NCBI GenBank assembly: GCA_027864655.1
Contig: JAQAZG010000003.1
Span: forward strand, 186,001 to 250,000
DNA: 64,000 nt
Direction of reading: 5' to 3'
From: Oleispirillum naphthae
GTDB taxonomy: Bacteria > Pseudomonadota > Alphaproteobacteria > Rhodospirillales > Rhodospirillaceae
The notes beneath the pieces were generated by a model that was not told the origin of the DNA, ran no database searches, and saw nothing but the letters and a program-made list of their open reading frames with translations. This document shows, one piece after another, positions 9,650 to 18,842 of the stretch. Numbering within the stretch: position 1 is the first letter of the stretch; each line of letters opens with the position of its first letter. Made by a program: the position numbers and the translations under genes.

Positions 9650-11206
9650 TTAAGATGTGGGTGTTGCACGCCTTCGATGCAAACCATATCGCGCTGCAAG
9701 GCACGCGGCGAGGAATCCCATCGCGGCGAGGGCCAGGGGAACCCCGTTGCCGAGGCGCGAAAACGGCGTTTCCGGCAGGGCGCGCGGCAATTCCGCGTCG
9801 ATCACGCCGCGGCTGCCGAGGGCTAGGCGCGCGACGATGCGGCCGTAGGGGTCGATCACCGCGCTGATGCCGGTGTTGGCGGCGCGCGCCACCGGCAGGC
9901 CCTCCTCCACGGCGCGCAGCGCCGCGGCGGCGAGGTGCTGGTGCGGCCCGGCGGAGAGGCCGAACCAGGCGTCGTTGGTGACGTTGAGCAGCCACTCCGG
10001 GCGGTCCTTCGGGTCGGCCACCGCGCCGGGGAAGACGATCTCGTAGCAGACCAGCGGGCTGTAGGGCGGCGCGCCGGAAAGATGCACGGTGCGCAGCCCC
10101 GGGCCGGGGGAATAGTCCACCCGCCCGGCGGCGAGCTTGGCGATCGGCAGCCAGCCGTGGCCGGGCACGTATTCGCCGAAGGGGACGAGGTGCGCCTTGT
10201 CGTGGATGTCGCCGATTTCGCCCGCGGCGCTGAGCGCGATGACGCTGTTCCACAGGCGGAAGGGTTCTCCCGGCGGGGTGCGGCGCGGCGCGCCGGCGAT
10301 CAGCCAGCCGCCGGGCGGCGCGGCCTGCGCGGCAAGGTTGCGCGCGAGGGCATCCTGCGGCAGGTCGAGCGGGAAGGTGGAGGCGGTCTCCGGCCAGACC
10401 ACCAGGGTGCGGCTTTCCCACCCCGGGCGGCGGCTGAGCAGGACGTGCTGCAACAGGTTCTCGCGGCGCAGCGCGGACCGCCACTTCTCGGTCTGCGGGA
10501 TGTTGGGTTGCACCAGGCGCAGGGCGGCGTGCGCGTGCGCCGGCGCGGGCCCGGCGGGCAGGCGCGCCCAGCCCGCGAGCCCCTGGACGGCGACGATCAG
10601 CGCCAGCACGCCGCACCCCCGTAATACGCCGCGCGCCGCGCCGAAGGCGGCAAGCCGCCCGGCGGCGGGGGCGGTGGCGGCGAGCGCGACGAGCCAGGAG
10701 AGCCCGTACATGCCGATCGCCGCGGCGGCCTGCGCGAAGGCGGGCAGCGGCGCCCAGACGATGCCCAGCGCATTCCACGGGAAGCCGGTGAGCACCCAGC
10801 CGCGCAGCCATTCGGCGAGCACCCATGCGGCGGCGAAACCGGCCCAGCGGGCGAGCGGGCGGGCGGGGGCGAACCCGGCGAGCCACAGCGCCGCGCCGGG
10901 GAAGAGGCCGAGCCCCACGCCGAGCCCCCCGAGGGCGAAGGGGATCATCCAGCCGTAGGTGGCGGCATCCACCAGGAAGGCCTCCGCCACCCAGTAGAGC
11001 CCGGCGGCGAAATAGCCCGCGCCGAAGGCCCATCCGACGAGGAAGCGCCGCCGCGCCGGGCGCGGCCGGGCATCCGCCGCGGCCCACAGCAGGTAGAGGC
11101 CGGAGAGGCAGAGCGGCAGCAGCGGCAGGGCGGAGAGCGGCGGCAGGGCCGCCGCCGCCGCCACGCCGGCAAGCGCGGCGAGCGCCGCGGCGCGGCGTGC
11201 GGTCAT
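9650..11206 (-). CDS. lnt: apolipoprotein N-acyltransferase Lnt
   Basis: Lnt transfers the third acyl chain onto the N-terminal Cys of lipoproteins in the inner membrane. The 518-residue protein has an N-terminal half of about seven Ala/Leu-rich membrane segments (residues 1-210) and a periplasmic nitrilase-like domain (about 220-480). The Glu-Lys-Cys triad is visible in VVWPETAS, DKAHLVPFGEYVP and LVCYEIVFP. A last membrane helix follows near the C-terminus. The ATG at 11206 overlaps the corC stop in ATGA, so the two are coupled, as is usual in proteobacteria. Confidence 0.96.
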   Translation of the reverse strand: MTARRAAALAALAGVAAAAALPPLSALPLLPLCLSGLYLLWAAADARPRPARRRFLVGWAFGAGYFAAGLYWVAEAFLVDAATYGWMIPFALGGLGVGLGLFPGAALWLAGFAPARPLARWAGFAAAWVLAEWLRGWVLTGFPWNALGIVWAPLPAFAQAAAAIGMYGLSWLVALAATAPAAGRLAAFGAARGVLRGCGVLALIVAVQGLAGWARLPAGPAPAHAHAALRLVQPNIPQTEKWRSALRRENLLQHVLLSRRPGWESRTLVVWPETASTFPLDLPQDALARNLAAQAAPPGGWLIAGAPRRTPPGEPFRLWNSVIALSAAGEIGDIHDKAHLVPFGEYVPGHGWLPIAKLAAGRVDYSPGPGLRTVHLSGAPPYSPLVCYEIVFPGAVADPKDRPEWLLNVTNDAWFGLSAGPHQHLAAAALRAVEEGLPVARAANTGISAVIDPYGRIVARLALGSRGVIDAELPRALPETPFSRLGNGVPLALAAMGFLAACLAARYGLHRRRATPTS

Positions 11207-12123
11207 GATGCGGCCGCGCCGGGGCGCGGCGGCAGGTTGCGCACCCGCAGGCGCTTGATGCGGCGGGGGTCGGCATCGACGATCTGGAACTCGATGCCGG
11301 AGTCGTGGGGCACCAGTTCGCCGCGCGCCGGAATGTGCCCGGCGAGAGCGAACACCAGACCGCCCAGGGTGTCCACGTCCTCGCGGTCGGCGTCGCTGAG
11401 GATCGGGCCCACCGCCTGTTCGAACTCGGAAAGCGGCACCCGGGCGTCGGCCTCCAGCACCGTGTCGGAGCGGAACACCAGTTCCGGCTCGTCCTCGTCG
11501 TCGTGCTCGTCCTCGATCTCGCCGACGATCTGCTCCACCAGGTCCTCGATCGTCACCAGGCCGTCCACGCCGCCGTACTCGTCGATCACCAGCGCCATGT
11601 GGGTGCGCTTCACCCGCATCTCGAGCAGCAGGTCGAGCACCCGCATCGACGGCGCGACGAAGAGGATGGGGCGCAGCATCTTGCCGAGCGCGCAGGCGTC
11701 CTCGCCGACGAAGTGCTGCACCGCGTCCTTGATGTGGATGAGGCCCACCGCGTCGTCGAGGTTCTCGCGGTAGACCGGCATGCGCGAGACGCCCTCCTCG
11801 ACGATGCGGCGCACCAGGTCGGGCAGGGGCGTGTCCAGCGCCACCGCGACGATGTCGGCGCGCGGCATCATCACGTCCTCGGCGGTGACGTCGCGCAGGT
11901 GCAGGATGTTGGACAGCAGCAGGCGCTCGTGCGCGTCGATCGGCGCGTCGGATTCGCCGCTTTCCTCGATCAGTTCGGCGAGCGCCTCGCGCACCGTGGG
12001 TTCGCCGCCCGCGGCGGACACCCAGGGCAGGCGGTCCTTGAACGCCTGCCACCACGAGCGCTCGCTTCGAGACGGAGGCTCTTCCGCCGGGACCGGGAGT
12101 TGTTCGGGGGTGGGGTCAGTCAT
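11203..12123 (-). CDS. corC: CorC/YbeX-type CBS-domain protein
   Basis: The 306-residue protein has a CBS-domain pair (DVMMPRADIVAV with the adjoining helices at about residues 80-200). A C-terminal CorC_HlyC domain follows (about 225-300, LGGLVFALAGHIP). No membrane DUF21 domain is present, so this is the soluble YbeX/CorC form rather than a full-length transporter. YbeX-type proteins sit between ybeY and lnt in most proteobacteria and have been linked to magnesium homeostasis and ribosome metabolism. It overlaps ybeY by 8 nt and lnt by 4 nt. Confidence 0.93.
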   Translation of the reverse strand: MTDPTPEQLPVPAEEPPSRSERSWWQAFKDRLPWVSAAGGEPTVREALAELIEESGESDAPIDAHERLLLSNILHLRDVTAEDVMMPRADIVAVALDTPLPDLVRRIVEEGVSRMPVYRENLDDAVGLIHIKDAVQHFVGEDACALGKMLRPILFVAPSMRVLDLLLEMRVKRTHMALVIDEYGGVDGLVTIEDLVEQIVGEIEDEHDDEDEPELVFRSDTVLEADARVPLSEFEQAVGPILSDADREDVDTLGGLVFALAGHIPARGELVPHDSGIEFQIVDADPRRIKRLRVRNLPPRPGAAAS

Positions 12124-12685
12124 CGTCGCTGTCTCCGCGCGGGTCGAGGCCGCCGTAGGGATCGGCGATCCCGATCTCCGCCAGCAGGCGGATTTCCAGG
12201 GATTCCATCTCCCGTGCGGCGGCGGCGTCCTGATGGTCGTATCCGAGAAGGTGCAGCAGCCCGTGCAGCACCAGATGGGCGAAATGGTCGGCGGGGGCCT
12301 TGGTCTCGGCCGCCGCCTCGGCGAGAAGGGTCTCGCGCGCCACCGCCAGGTCGCCGAGGAGGAGCGGCAGGCCGGGGGCGGGCGGCGGCGGACAGCCGTC
12401 GTCCCACCAGGTGGCGAAGGAGAGCACGTTGGTGGGTTTGTCGATGCCGCGCCAGTCGCGGTTGAGCTCCTGCACCGCGGCGTCGGTGGAGAGCGCCAGG
12501 GCGGTCTCCGCGGGCGCGGCGCAGCCCGCCTCGGCGGCGCGTTGCGCAACCTCCGCCGCCGCGGCGGCGCCGAGGCGGGCGAGCGCTTCGCGCCAGCCGG
12601 GCACGGCGGCGTCCCAGGCGGGGTCCTCGATGCAGACCTCGAAGGCCCAGTCCGCGCCGCCGATGCGGATGCAGTCCTCAACCAT
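12116..12685 (-). CDS. ybeY: endoribonuclease YbeY (16S rRNA maturation)
   Basis: YbeY is a zinc-dependent single-strand endoribonuclease involved in 16S rRNA 3'-end maturation and ribosome quality control. The protein of 189 residues has the zinc motif HGLLHLLGYDH near the C-terminus and the family's NRDWRGIDKPTNVLSF. I start it at the ATG at 12685, with GGAGG 6 nt upstream. A further in-frame ATG at 12736 would add 17 Pro/Arg-rich residues inside phoH. It overlaps the phoH end by 8 nt and the corC start by 8 nt. Confidence 0.95.
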   Translation of the reverse strand: MVEDCIRIGGADWAFEVCIEDPAWDAAVPGWREALARLGAAAAAEVAQRAAEAGCAAPAETALALSTDAAVQELNRDWRGIDKPTNVLSFATWWDDGCPPPPAPGLPLLLGDLAVARETLLAEAAAETKAPADHFAHLVLHGLLHLLGYDHQDAAAAREMESLEIRLLAEIGIADPYGGLDPRGDSDDD

Positions 12686-13676
12686 GGCCGCCTCCGGGCG
12701 GGGCCTCGTAGGGCGAGGCGGGGGAGCGCGCCGCATAGGCGGCGACGATGCGCGCCACCAGGCCGTGGCGCACCACGTCGCGGTCGGTGAACTCGACGAC
12801 GCCCACGCCGCCCACGCCCTCGAGGGTTTCCAGCGCGTCGCGCAGGCCGGAACGCACCCCCTTCGGCAGGTCCACCTGGGTGAGGTCGCCGTTGACCACC
12901 ATCACCGAGCCTTCGCCGAGGCGGGTGAGCAGCATCTTCATCTGCACCGCGGTGGTGTTCTGCGCCTCATCGACGATGACGAAGGCGTCGGTCAGGGTGC
13001 GGCCGCGCATGAAGGCCAGGGGCGCGATCTCGATCTCGCCGGTCTCGATGCGCTTCTGCACCTGGTCGGCGGGCATCATGTCGTTGAGCGCGTCGTAGAG
13101 GGGGCGCAGGTAGGGGTCCACCTTGTCGCGCAAATCGCCGGGGAGGAAGCCGAGGTTCTCCCCCGCCTCCACCGCCGGGCGCGACAGCACGATGCGCGAA
13201 ATCTCGCCCTTCAGGTATTTCGACACCGCCATGGCGACGGCGAGGTAGGTCTTGCCGGTGCCCGCCGGGCCGAGGCCGAAGACGAGGTCGAAGCGCCCCA
13301 TGGCGCGGATGTAGTCCGCCTGCATCGGGGTGCGCGGCTGGATCGTCTTCTTGCGGGTCTTGAGCGCGAGATCGGGCGCGGCGGCATCGTCGCGGATCAT
13401 CCGCACCGCCGCCTCCACGTCCGCCGCCTCGACGCCATGGCCGCTGCGCGCCCGCTCGGCGAGGCCGGTCACCGCGCGCACCGCGGCGTCGAGCGCGCGT
13501 GCCCCGCCGCTGATGGTGAGCGCGTTGCCGCGCGGCGCGCAGCCGATGCCGAGCAGGCTTTCCAGCCGGTCGAGGTGGGCGTTGTGCGGCCCGTAGACCT
13601 CCGCCGCAATCGCGTTGTCCCCCAGGTCGAGGGTGCGCGCGGCGACGCCGCGCGGGGTTTTCGGCAACTCACTCAT
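12678..13676 (-). CDS. phoH: PhoH-like ATPase (YbeZ)
   Basis: This 332-residue P-loop ATPase has Walker [12 protein letters not shown], Walker [10 protein letters not shown] and the conserved [11 protein letters not shown]-like sensor region (here [12 protein letters not shown]). It lies directly upstream of ybeY, the usual partner (ybeZ-ybeY), and is thought to act with it in RNA metabolism. The N-terminal segment of about 100 residues resembles the KH-like region of PhoH proteins. The ATG at 13676 overlaps the miaB stop in ATGA. Confidence 0.95.
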   Translation of the reverse strand: MSELPKTPRGVAARTLDLGDNAIAAEVYGPHNAHLDRLESLLGIGCAPRGNALTISGGARALDAAVRAVTGLAERARSGHGVEAADVEAAVRMIRDDAAAPDLALKTRKKTIQPRTPMQADYIRAMGRFDLVFGLGPAGTGKTYLAVAMAVSKYLKGEISRIVLSRPAVEAGENLGFLPGDLRDKVDPYLRPLYDALNDMMPADQVQKRIETGEIEIAPLAFMRGRTLTDAFVIVDEAQNTTAVQMKMLLTRLGEGSVMVVNGDLTQVDLPKGVRSGLRDALETLEGVGGVGVVEFTDRDVVRHGLVARIVAAYAARSPASPYEAPPGGGHG

Positions 13677-15031
13677 TCCGCCGCGTCCCTTTCTCCCAGA
13701 TCGTCGAGCACGCCCGCGAGGCTGTTGGGCCCGACCCCGACGATGCGCACTGGGCGGATCGCGCCCATCGCTGCGGCGGGCGCTTCCGCATGCACCGCCT
13801 GCATCGCCGGGCTGCGCCCCACCAGTTGCCCGGCGTGGCGGCCCGCGCGCTCGAACAGCACCGGCAGGGTGCGCCCGACGCAGGATCGGTTGAACGCCGT
13901 TTGAATCTCCGCGAGTCTTTCCTGCAGGCGGGCGAGGCGTTCCACCTTCACCGCATCCGCCACCTGGCCCGGCATCGCCGCCGCCGGGGTGCCGGGGCGC
14001 GGGCTGTATTTGAACGAAAACGCCTGGATGAAGCCCACGGCGTCGATGATCTTCAGAGTCTCGGCGAATTCCGCCTCGGTCTCGCCGGGGAAGCCGACGA
14101 TGAAGTCGGAGGAGAGCATCAGGTCGGGGCGCGCGGCCTTGAGCGCATCCACGGTGCGCAGGTAGTCGGCGGCGGTGTGCCCGCGGTTCATCGCCTTCAG
14201 CACCCGGTCCGCGCCCGCCTGCACCGGCAGGTGGAGGAACGGCACCAGGGCAGGCGCGTCGCGGTGCGCGGCGACGAGGTCGGCATCGACGCTCTGCGGG
14301 TGCGAGGTGGTGTAGCGCAGGCGCTCCAGGCCGGGAATCTCCGCCAGTTCGCGCAGCAGGCGGCCGAAGCTCCACGCGCCGCCGTGCGGCCCTTCCGCCG
14401 TCCAGGCGTTGACGTTCTGGCCGAGCAGGGTGATCTCGCGCGCGCCGGTCTCCACCAGGCGGCGCGCGTCGGCGATCACCTCCGCCGCGGGGCGCGCATA
14501 CTCCGCGCCGCGGGTGTAGGGCACCACGCAATAGGTGCAGAAGCGGTCGCACCCCTCCTGAATCGCCAGAAAGGCGGACGGACCCTCCGCGCCGGGCGGC
14601 GGCAGATGGTCGAACTTCGGCTCCGCCGGGAACTCGGTGTCGAACACCGCGCCCGCGCCGCGCAGCACCCGCGCCACCATCTCGGGCAGGCGGTGATAGG
14701 TCTGCGGCCCCAGCACGATATCGACGATCGGCGCGCGGGCGCGCAGCGCCTCGCCCTCCGCCTGGGCGACGCAGCCCGCCACCGCCACCACCATGCGGCC
14801 GCCGGCTTCCGCCTTGGCGTGGTGGTGCGCGCGCAGCCGCCCGAGGTCGGAGAACACCTTCTCCGCCGCCTTTTCGCGGATGTGGCAGGTGTTGAGCACC
14901 ACCAGGTCCGCCCCCGCCGGGCTTTCCGCCGCGGCGTAGCCGAACGGCGCGAGAACGTCCTTCATCCGCGCCGTGTCGTAGACGTTCATCTGGCAGCCGT
15001 AGGTCTTGATGAATACTGTCTTGTCGCTCAC
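13673..15031 (-). CDS. miaB: tRNA-2-methylthio-N6-dimethylallyladenosine synthase MiaB
   Basis: MiaB is a radical-SAM methylthiotransferase that modifies A37 of tRNAs reading codons that begin with U. The 452 residues show the N-terminal MTTase domain, with the first cluster cysteines in TYGCQMN, LNTCHIR and VAGCVAQ. The radical-SAM motif CDRFCTYC follows at about residue 160, then the core with [12 protein letters not shown], and a C-terminal TRAM domain. It is the first gene of the miaB-phoH-ybeY-corC-lnt run. Palindromic element copy 3 lies upstream of it. Confidence 0.97.
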   Translation of the reverse strand: MSDKTVFIKTYGCQMNVYDTARMKDVLAPFGYAAAESPAGADLVVLNTCHIREKAAEKVFSDLGRLRAHHHAKAEAGGRMVVAVAGCVAQAEGEALRARAPIVDIVLGPQTYHRLPEMVARVLRGAGAVFDTEFPAEPKFDHLPPPGAEGPSAFLAIQEGCDRFCTYCVVPYTRGAEYARPAAEVIADARRLVETGAREITLLGQNVNAWTAEGPHGGAWSFGRLLRELAEIPGLERLRYTTSHPQSVDADLVAAHRDAPALVPFLHLPVQAGADRVLKAMNRGHTAADYLRTVDALKAARPDLMLSSDFIVGFPGETEAEFAETLKIIDAVGFIQAFSFKYSPRPGTPAAAMPGQVADAVKVERLARLQERLAEIQTAFNRSCVGRTLPVLFERAGRHAGQLVGRSPAMQAVHAEAPAAAMGAIRPVRIVGVGPNSLAGVLDDLGERDAAE

Positions 15032-15060
15032 CGGAAAATGCGTGTCCCTTGCTGATCCGT

Positions 15061-15230
15061 AAAAACGAAAACTTTGCGGAGGGTCGCGGACCCTCCGCGC
15101 CTCCCATAACTTGGTTTTTGCGCGCAGCGCGATAACGCCATCACGCGGCGTGACGGTTGATAGCCGCTACGCGGCGAAAAACAAATGGGGAGCGCGAGGG
15201 GGCCGAGTCCCCTCGCGACGTTTTTGTTTT
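15061..15230. repeat. Composite palindromic intergenic element, copy 3
   Basis: Left arm AAAAACGAAAACTTTGC with the hairpin GGAGGGTC-GCG-GACCCTCC, CCTCCCATAAC, TTGGTTTTTGCGCGC. The centre contains the dyad CATCACGCGGCGTGACGG and GCCGCTACGCGGC. The right arm carries GCGAGGGGG/CCCCTCGC and GACGTTTTTGTTTTC. It lies upstream of miaB and downstream of olsA (tandem genes). Confidence 0.85.
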
Positions 15231-15290
15231 CCTGAAACCCATCTCTTCTCATCGGTGCCCGGAAAAGTCTAGAGCATGTCCGTGCCCGCG

Positions 15291-16121
15291 TCACGCGCGG
15301 TGCCCGGTGTGCGCCCGGCCGAGCGCGTCCTTGACCGCCTCGTGGCACACCGCCGCCGCGTTCTTGCGCGAGCCCAGCGCGGAGAGCAGGCGCGGCTCGA
15401 GGAAGTTCACCTCCACGGTGAGGCGGCCCATGCGCAGCACGCTCCACAGGTGGGGCGCCAGGTCCATGTCGCCGTACCAGGCGAAGAAGTGCCGCCAGAG
15501 GTAGCCGATCGGCACGCCGAAGCAGTGGGTGTAGGCGACCGCCACCGGCTGCACCACCACCGGCTGGCCCTCGATGTATTCCTCGGCGATGGAGAAGAGG
15601 GTGCTTTTGAACGGCAGCACGCGGTTGCCGTCGCTGCTGGTGCCCTCGGGGAAGAGGATGAGCGGCGTGCCGTGGGCGAGCCGTGCGGTGAGTTCCACCT
15701 TCTGGCGCGCCGCCTCGGCGCGCTTGCGCTCGACGAACACGGTGCGCCCGAGCTTCGCCAGCACGCCGAGGCCGGGCCAGCCCGCGACGTCCGCCTTGGC
15801 GACGAAGACGCCGGGGATGAGGCTGCCGAGCACCGGGATGTCGAGATAGGAGATGTGGTTGCTCACCACCAGGAGCGGCCGCGTCGCGGCGATGCGGCCG
15901 TGCACACGTACGCGGATGTTGGCGAGCCGCAGAACCCCTTTCCAGAAGGCGCGGTTGCACACCGTCTGCGCGTGCTCGGAGAGCAGCATCGCGGGCAGAT
16001 AGACCGGCAGGCAGATCAGCAGCCAGAGGAAAATCAGCGCAAGCCGCACCCCCGCGACCAGGGACTCCAGACCCCCGAGTTCGCCGAACCGCGCCGCCGT
16101 TGGCTCCGCTTCCTTGCGCAT
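15291..16121 (-). CDS. olsA: OlsA-type 1-acylglycerol-3-phosphate / lyso-ornithine-lipid O-acyltransferase
   Basis: The PlsC-family acyltransferase has 276 residues. It has one or two N-terminal membrane segments (about residues 25-50), the acyltransferase motif NHISYLD (NHxxxxD type) and the acceptor motif FPEGTSSDG. PlsC-family enzymes acylate lysophosphatidic acid or, as OlsA, lyso-ornithine lipid. The gene starts 5 nt after a GNAT-like OlsB gene, so the pair reads as olsBA. The reaction would yield phosphate-free ornithine lipids in the membranes. A general role in phospholipid synthesis cannot be excluded. Confidence 0.8.
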   Translation of the reverse strand: MRKEAEPTAARFGELGGLESLVAGVRLALIFLWLLICLPVYLPAMLLSEHAQTVCNRAFWKGVLRLANIRVRVHGRIAATRPLLVVSNHISYLDIPVLGSLIPGVFVAKADVAGWPGLGVLAKLGRTVFVERKRAEAARQKVELTARLAHGTPLILFPEGTSSDGNRVLPFKSTLFSIAEEYIEGQPVVVQPVAVAYTHCFGVPIGYLWRHFFAWYGDMDLAPHLWSVLRMGRLTVEVNFLEPRLLSALGSRKNAAAVCHEAVKDALGRAHTGHRA

Positions 16122-16126
16122 GCCGC

Positions 16127-16927
16127 TCAGACCGTGCCCCCGCGCGCCGTGCGGTCGTAATGGCGGAAGTATTTGTCCGTCACCAGGTCGGTCTTGACCA
16201 TGACGCACACGTCGGTGGTGTTGAACTGCCGGTCCACCACCGCGCCGTCGCCGACGAAGCCGCCGAGGCGCAGGTAGCCCTTGACCAGGGGCGGCAGCGC
16301 GGCGAGCGCCTGTTTCGGCGTGACCGAGCCCTTCGCCAGCAGGTCCATCGGCGTGTAGAGCGCGGGCAGCGCGCGCGGGCGGAATTCCTCCGGCGCGAGG
16401 TGGCAATGGTGGAGGTAGCTGAGTTCCAGCGCCAGCGCCTGGGGGTCGGTGCCGCTCATGCTGGCGCAGCCGAACATCATCGCGATGTCGTGGGTGAACA
16501 CGTACTTGGCGATGCCCTGCCACAGCATCTGCATGGTCGAGCGGGTGCGGTAGTCGGGATGGGTGCAGGAGCGCCCGAGTTCCAGAATCTCCCCCGGCAG
16601 GGCGAGAATGCGGGAGATGTCGTACTCCGCTGCGGTGTAGAAGCGGCCGATCTTCGCCGCGTTCTCGCGGCGCATCAGGCGATAGGTGCCGACGATGCAC
16701 GCCGCGGGGGTTTCGCCGCGGGCGTGGTCGATCACCAGAAGGTGGTCGCACACCGTGTCGAAGTCGTCGCGGTCGCGCTGCGATGCGGCGGTCTCGGGCG
16801 AAGCCTGCGCGCCGCCGTCGGTGTAGAACACCTGGAAGCGCAGGGCCTGCGCGGCGTCGATTTCGCGCGGGTCCGCCGCCAGACGAACCTCCATGCTGCC
16901 GCCGGGCAAGTCGTCGATGGATTCCAT
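16127..16927 (-). CDS. olsB: OlsB-type L-ornithine N-alpha-acyltransferase (GNAT fold)
   Basis: This 266-residue protein has the PF13444-type acyltransferase layout: EVRLAADPREIDAAQALRF near the N-terminus, then VGTYRLMRRE, and FGCASMSGTDP in the middle. OlsB attaches a 3-hydroxy fatty acid to the alpha-amino group of ornithine, the first step of ornithine lipid synthesis. The start at 16927 is set by GGAGA 5 nt upstream, while an in-frame GTG/ATG 15 nt earlier has no ribosome site. It lies upstream of olsA and downstream of fur in the same direction. Confidence 0.82.
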   Translation of the reverse strand: MESIDDLPGGSMEVRLAADPREIDAAQALRFQVFYTDGGAQASPETAASQRDRDDFDTVCDHLLVIDHARGETPAACIVGTYRLMRRENAAKIGRFYTAAEYDISRILALPGEILELGRSCTHPDYRTRSTMQMLWQGIAKYVFTHDIAMMFGCASMSGTDPQALALELSYLHHCHLAPEEFRPRALPALYTPMDLLAKGSVTPKQALAALPPLVKGYLRLGGFVGDGAVVDRQFNTTDVCVMVKTDLVTDKYFRHYDRTARGGTV

Positions 16928-17013
16928 GTTTCTCCGTACCACTCAGGGCGGCGCCGATCCCCGTTGCGCCGCATGCAAGGCCATCCCCCGGGCCAGGGAG
17001 AGTGTCTTTTTAT

Positions 17014-17451
17014 TCAGTCGTCGGCGACGCCGCCGGGCACCGTGTCGCCCAGCGGCTTGCAATAGAGCTCCAGCCGGTGACCGACCAGGCGGTAACCGTG
17101 CTCACGCGCGATGCGGCGCTGCAACTCCTCGATTTCCTTGCACTGGAACTCGATGACGCGGCCCCCCACCAGGTCGATCAGGTGATCGTGATGGTTCTCC
17201 GACATCTCCTCGTAGCGGGCGCGGCCGTCGCCGAAGTCCAGGCGTTCGAGAATCTTCTCCTCCTCGAACAGACGGACGGTGCGGTAGACCGTGGCGATGC
17301 TGATCTTCGGGTCGATCCGGGTGGCGCGGCGATACACGCCCTCGACGTCCGGGTGGTCGTCGGATTCGGAAAGAACCTGAGCGATGACGCGGCGTTGGCC
17401 GGTCATTTTCAGGCCCAGTTCCAGGCATCGCTTCTCAATCCGGGATGTCAT
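17014..17451 (-). CDS. fur: Fur-family metal-responsive repressor
   Basis: The 145-residue protein has the winged helix (KMTGQRRVIAQVL and SIATVYRTVRLFEE) and the metal-binding HHDHLIDL motif of Fur. The C-terminal dimerisation domain lacks the CxxC pairs of Zur or PerR. It lacks the heme-binding features of Irr. In alphaproteobacteria this branch includes both iron-sensing Fur and manganese-sensing Mur, so the metal cannot be fixed from sequence. I use the ATG at 17451. An in-frame upstream extension to 17535 has no ribosome site and is arginine-rich. It lies downstream of mucR in the same direction. Confidence 0.9.
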   Translation of the reverse strand: MTSRIEKRCLELGLKMTGQRRVIAQVLSESDDHPDVEGVYRRATRIDPKISIATVYRTVRLFEEEKILERLDFGDGRARYEEMSENHHDHLIDLVGGRVIEFQCKEIEELQRRIAREHGYRLVGHRLELYCKPLGDTVPGGVADD

Positions 17452-17533
17452 GTTCCGTCCATCACGTCCTGTTTGCCTCGCCCGCGACAGTAGTCCGAAT
17501 CCGCGCAAATGAAAAGACATGCGGATAACGCGC

Positions 17534-17564
17534 AACGGCGGACTGTATGCAACAGCCCGCCGTT
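17534..17564. terminator. Hairpin between mucR and fur
   Basis: AACGGCGG (17534-17541) pairs perfectly with CCGCCGTT (17557-17564). Inside this CTGT (17543-17546) pairs with ACAG (17552-17555), leaving an ATGCA loop. No T-run follows directly on either strand, so it may terminate mucR transcripts only weakly or act as an mRNA 3'-end structure. Confidence 0.5.
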
Positions 17565-17612
17565 CGTGTCGGTGAAAGTTTCATGAACGCCCGCCGCTTC
17601 CGCGGACCGGCC

Positions 17613-18035
17613 TTACTCCGCCGCGCCGCGCCCGCGCCGCGCCCGCGTGCCCAGGCCGATCTTTTTGGCCAGGGAGGAGCGGTGCCGCGCGTAATTCGGT
17701 GCGACCATCGGGTAGTCGGCGGGAAGGCCCCATTTCTCGCGGTAGTCTTCCGGGGTCATGTCGTAGGCCGTCTTGAGGTGGCGTTTCAGCATCTTCAGCT
17801 TCTTGCCGTCCTCCAGGCAGACGATGAATTCCGGCGTCACCGACTTCTTGACCGAAATCGCGGGCTGCGGGCGGTCAACCGCCGCTGGAGTTTCCCCAAG
17901 CGCCGAGAGGGCCGAAAAAACATTCCGGATCAAACCGGGAAGGTCAGCCAAGGCAACGTCGTTATTGCCGACGTGCGCCGCGACGATTTGCGTCGTAAGA
18001 TGAAGCAGATTTTCCTTGCACTCTTGCCCAGACAT
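17613..18035 (-). CDS. mucR: MucR/Ros-family transcriptional regulator
   Basis: MucR proteins are small nucleoid-associated regulators that bind AT-rich DNA and control exopolysaccharide, motility and cell-cycle genes in alphaproteobacteria. The 140-residue protein contains the family core CLEDGKKLKMLKRHLKTAY (residues 73-91) and KWGLPADYPMVAPNYA. Compared with the Ros zinc finger (C-x2-C-x9-H-x3-H), the second Cys is Asp76 and the last His is Ala90, so only Cys73 and His86 remain. The start at 18035 has AAAGGGG 8 nt upstream. A strong AT-rich promoter lies just upstream. Confidence 0.9.
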   Translation of the reverse strand: MSGQECKENLLHLTTQIVAAHVGNNDVALADLPGLIRNVFSALSALGETPAAVDRPQPAISVKKSVTPEFIVCLEDGKKLKMLKRHLKTAYDMTPEDYREKWGLPADYPMVAPNYARHRSSLAKKIGLGTRARRGRGAAE

Positions 18036-18068
18036 GTACCGAACCCCTTTAATCATCGGATCGATGCT

Positions 18069-18097
18069 TATATAAAATGTTCATCAAGCATTATCAA
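18069..18097 (-). promoter_or_regulatory. Promoter of mucR
   Basis: On the minus strand TTGATA (18097-18092), 17 nt, TATATA (18074-18069), a near-consensus sigma70 promoter. The flanking 18040-18130 is markedly AT-rich against the surroundings, which fits the AT-rich targets of MucR and its known habit of repressing itself. Confidence 0.6.
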
Positions 18098-18365
18098 CAT
18101 CAAAATCGACGACAATAAAAGGTGCGCGGTATATCCCCGCAACCCTGTGGGTTGATTTAAGAGAAAAAGACATTCTCCGGGGGCGTCGAGATTTTAATAC
18201 TTACGATAGGTCGCTGTGGCGGGATGTCTAGTCCGAAAGGATGGTTTCGGCCGGAAGGCGCCGAGGGTGCGGTTGCCGGCTGGACAGGGATTGCCGTTGG
18301 AGCGCCCTTGCCCGCGGCCGAAAACTCTCATGAAATACCTTTGAAAACAACAAATTATTTGGCGG
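18098..18365. other. AT-rich non-coding region between rimI and mucR
   Basis: No convincing gene. It contains a short AACCC-TGT-GGGTT hairpin near 18140-18155, scattered A/T tracts and a CAAATAATTTG palindrome near 18350-18362. A 60-codon open frame (18224-18406, plus strand) lacks a good ribosome site and overlaps the end of rimI. I do not call it. Confidence 0.4.
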
Positions 18366-18842
18366 CTATTGCGTTTTTCCGAGGCCGGTTAGGCCTTTGG
18401 CCATAATGTGTGCATCCACGCGCTTTTCCGTATTGTTGATAAACTCAAGGTAGTATTTCCTGCGTGTTCCGGTAATCTGGAATTCATGGGCCGTGTAAAG
18501 CGCCACAGCGGCATGATTATTAACGGAAACCTCGAGGAATGCCTGGGCCGCTCCGGCCTCCGCCGCCGCCGCCAGAGCATGCTTCAGAAGAAGGTGCCCC
18601 ACGCCTTCGCCGCGTTGCTCCGGGCGCACCCCGATGGTCAGAATCTCCATTTCGTCGGCCGCGATACGGGTCAGCACGAAGCCTACAGGCCCCGCTTCCT
18701 CCGACTCCGCCAGCAGGGCGAGAACCCCCGCCGAGGACAACAGGGTGCGAAATTCCCCCTCGCTCCATGGGCGGTGGAACATCGCGGCGTGCAGGCGGGC
18801 GAGGACCGGCGCGTAGACCGGCGTGGCGTCGATCAGGTGCAT
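18366..18842 (-). CDS. rimI: ribosomal-protein-alanine N-acetyltransferase RimI
   Basis: RimI is a GNAT-fold enzyme that acetylates N-terminal Ala of ribosomal protein S18 and possibly other proteins. The 158-residue protein has the acetyl-CoA loop QRGEGVG after the beta-4 strand (EILTIGVRPEQ). It also has the RimI-typical EVSVNNHAAVALYTAHEF. The last 20 residues extend slightly beyond the common core. The ATG at 18842 lies inside the end of tsaB (10-nt overlap), the classic tsaB-rimI arrangement. Confidence 0.92.
   Translation of the reverse strand: MHLIDATPVYAPVLARLHAAMFHRPWSEGEFRTLLSSAGVLALLAESEEAGPVGFVLTRIAADEMEILTIGVRPEQRGEGVGHLLLKHALAAAAEAGAAQAFLEVSVNNHAAVALYTAHEFQITGTRRKYYLEFINNTEKRVDAHIMAKGLTGLGKTQ

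Noticed and set aside
18224-18406. 60-codon open frame between mucR and rimI
   Set aside because: No ribosome-binding site, no recognisable motif, and overlaps the end of rimI.
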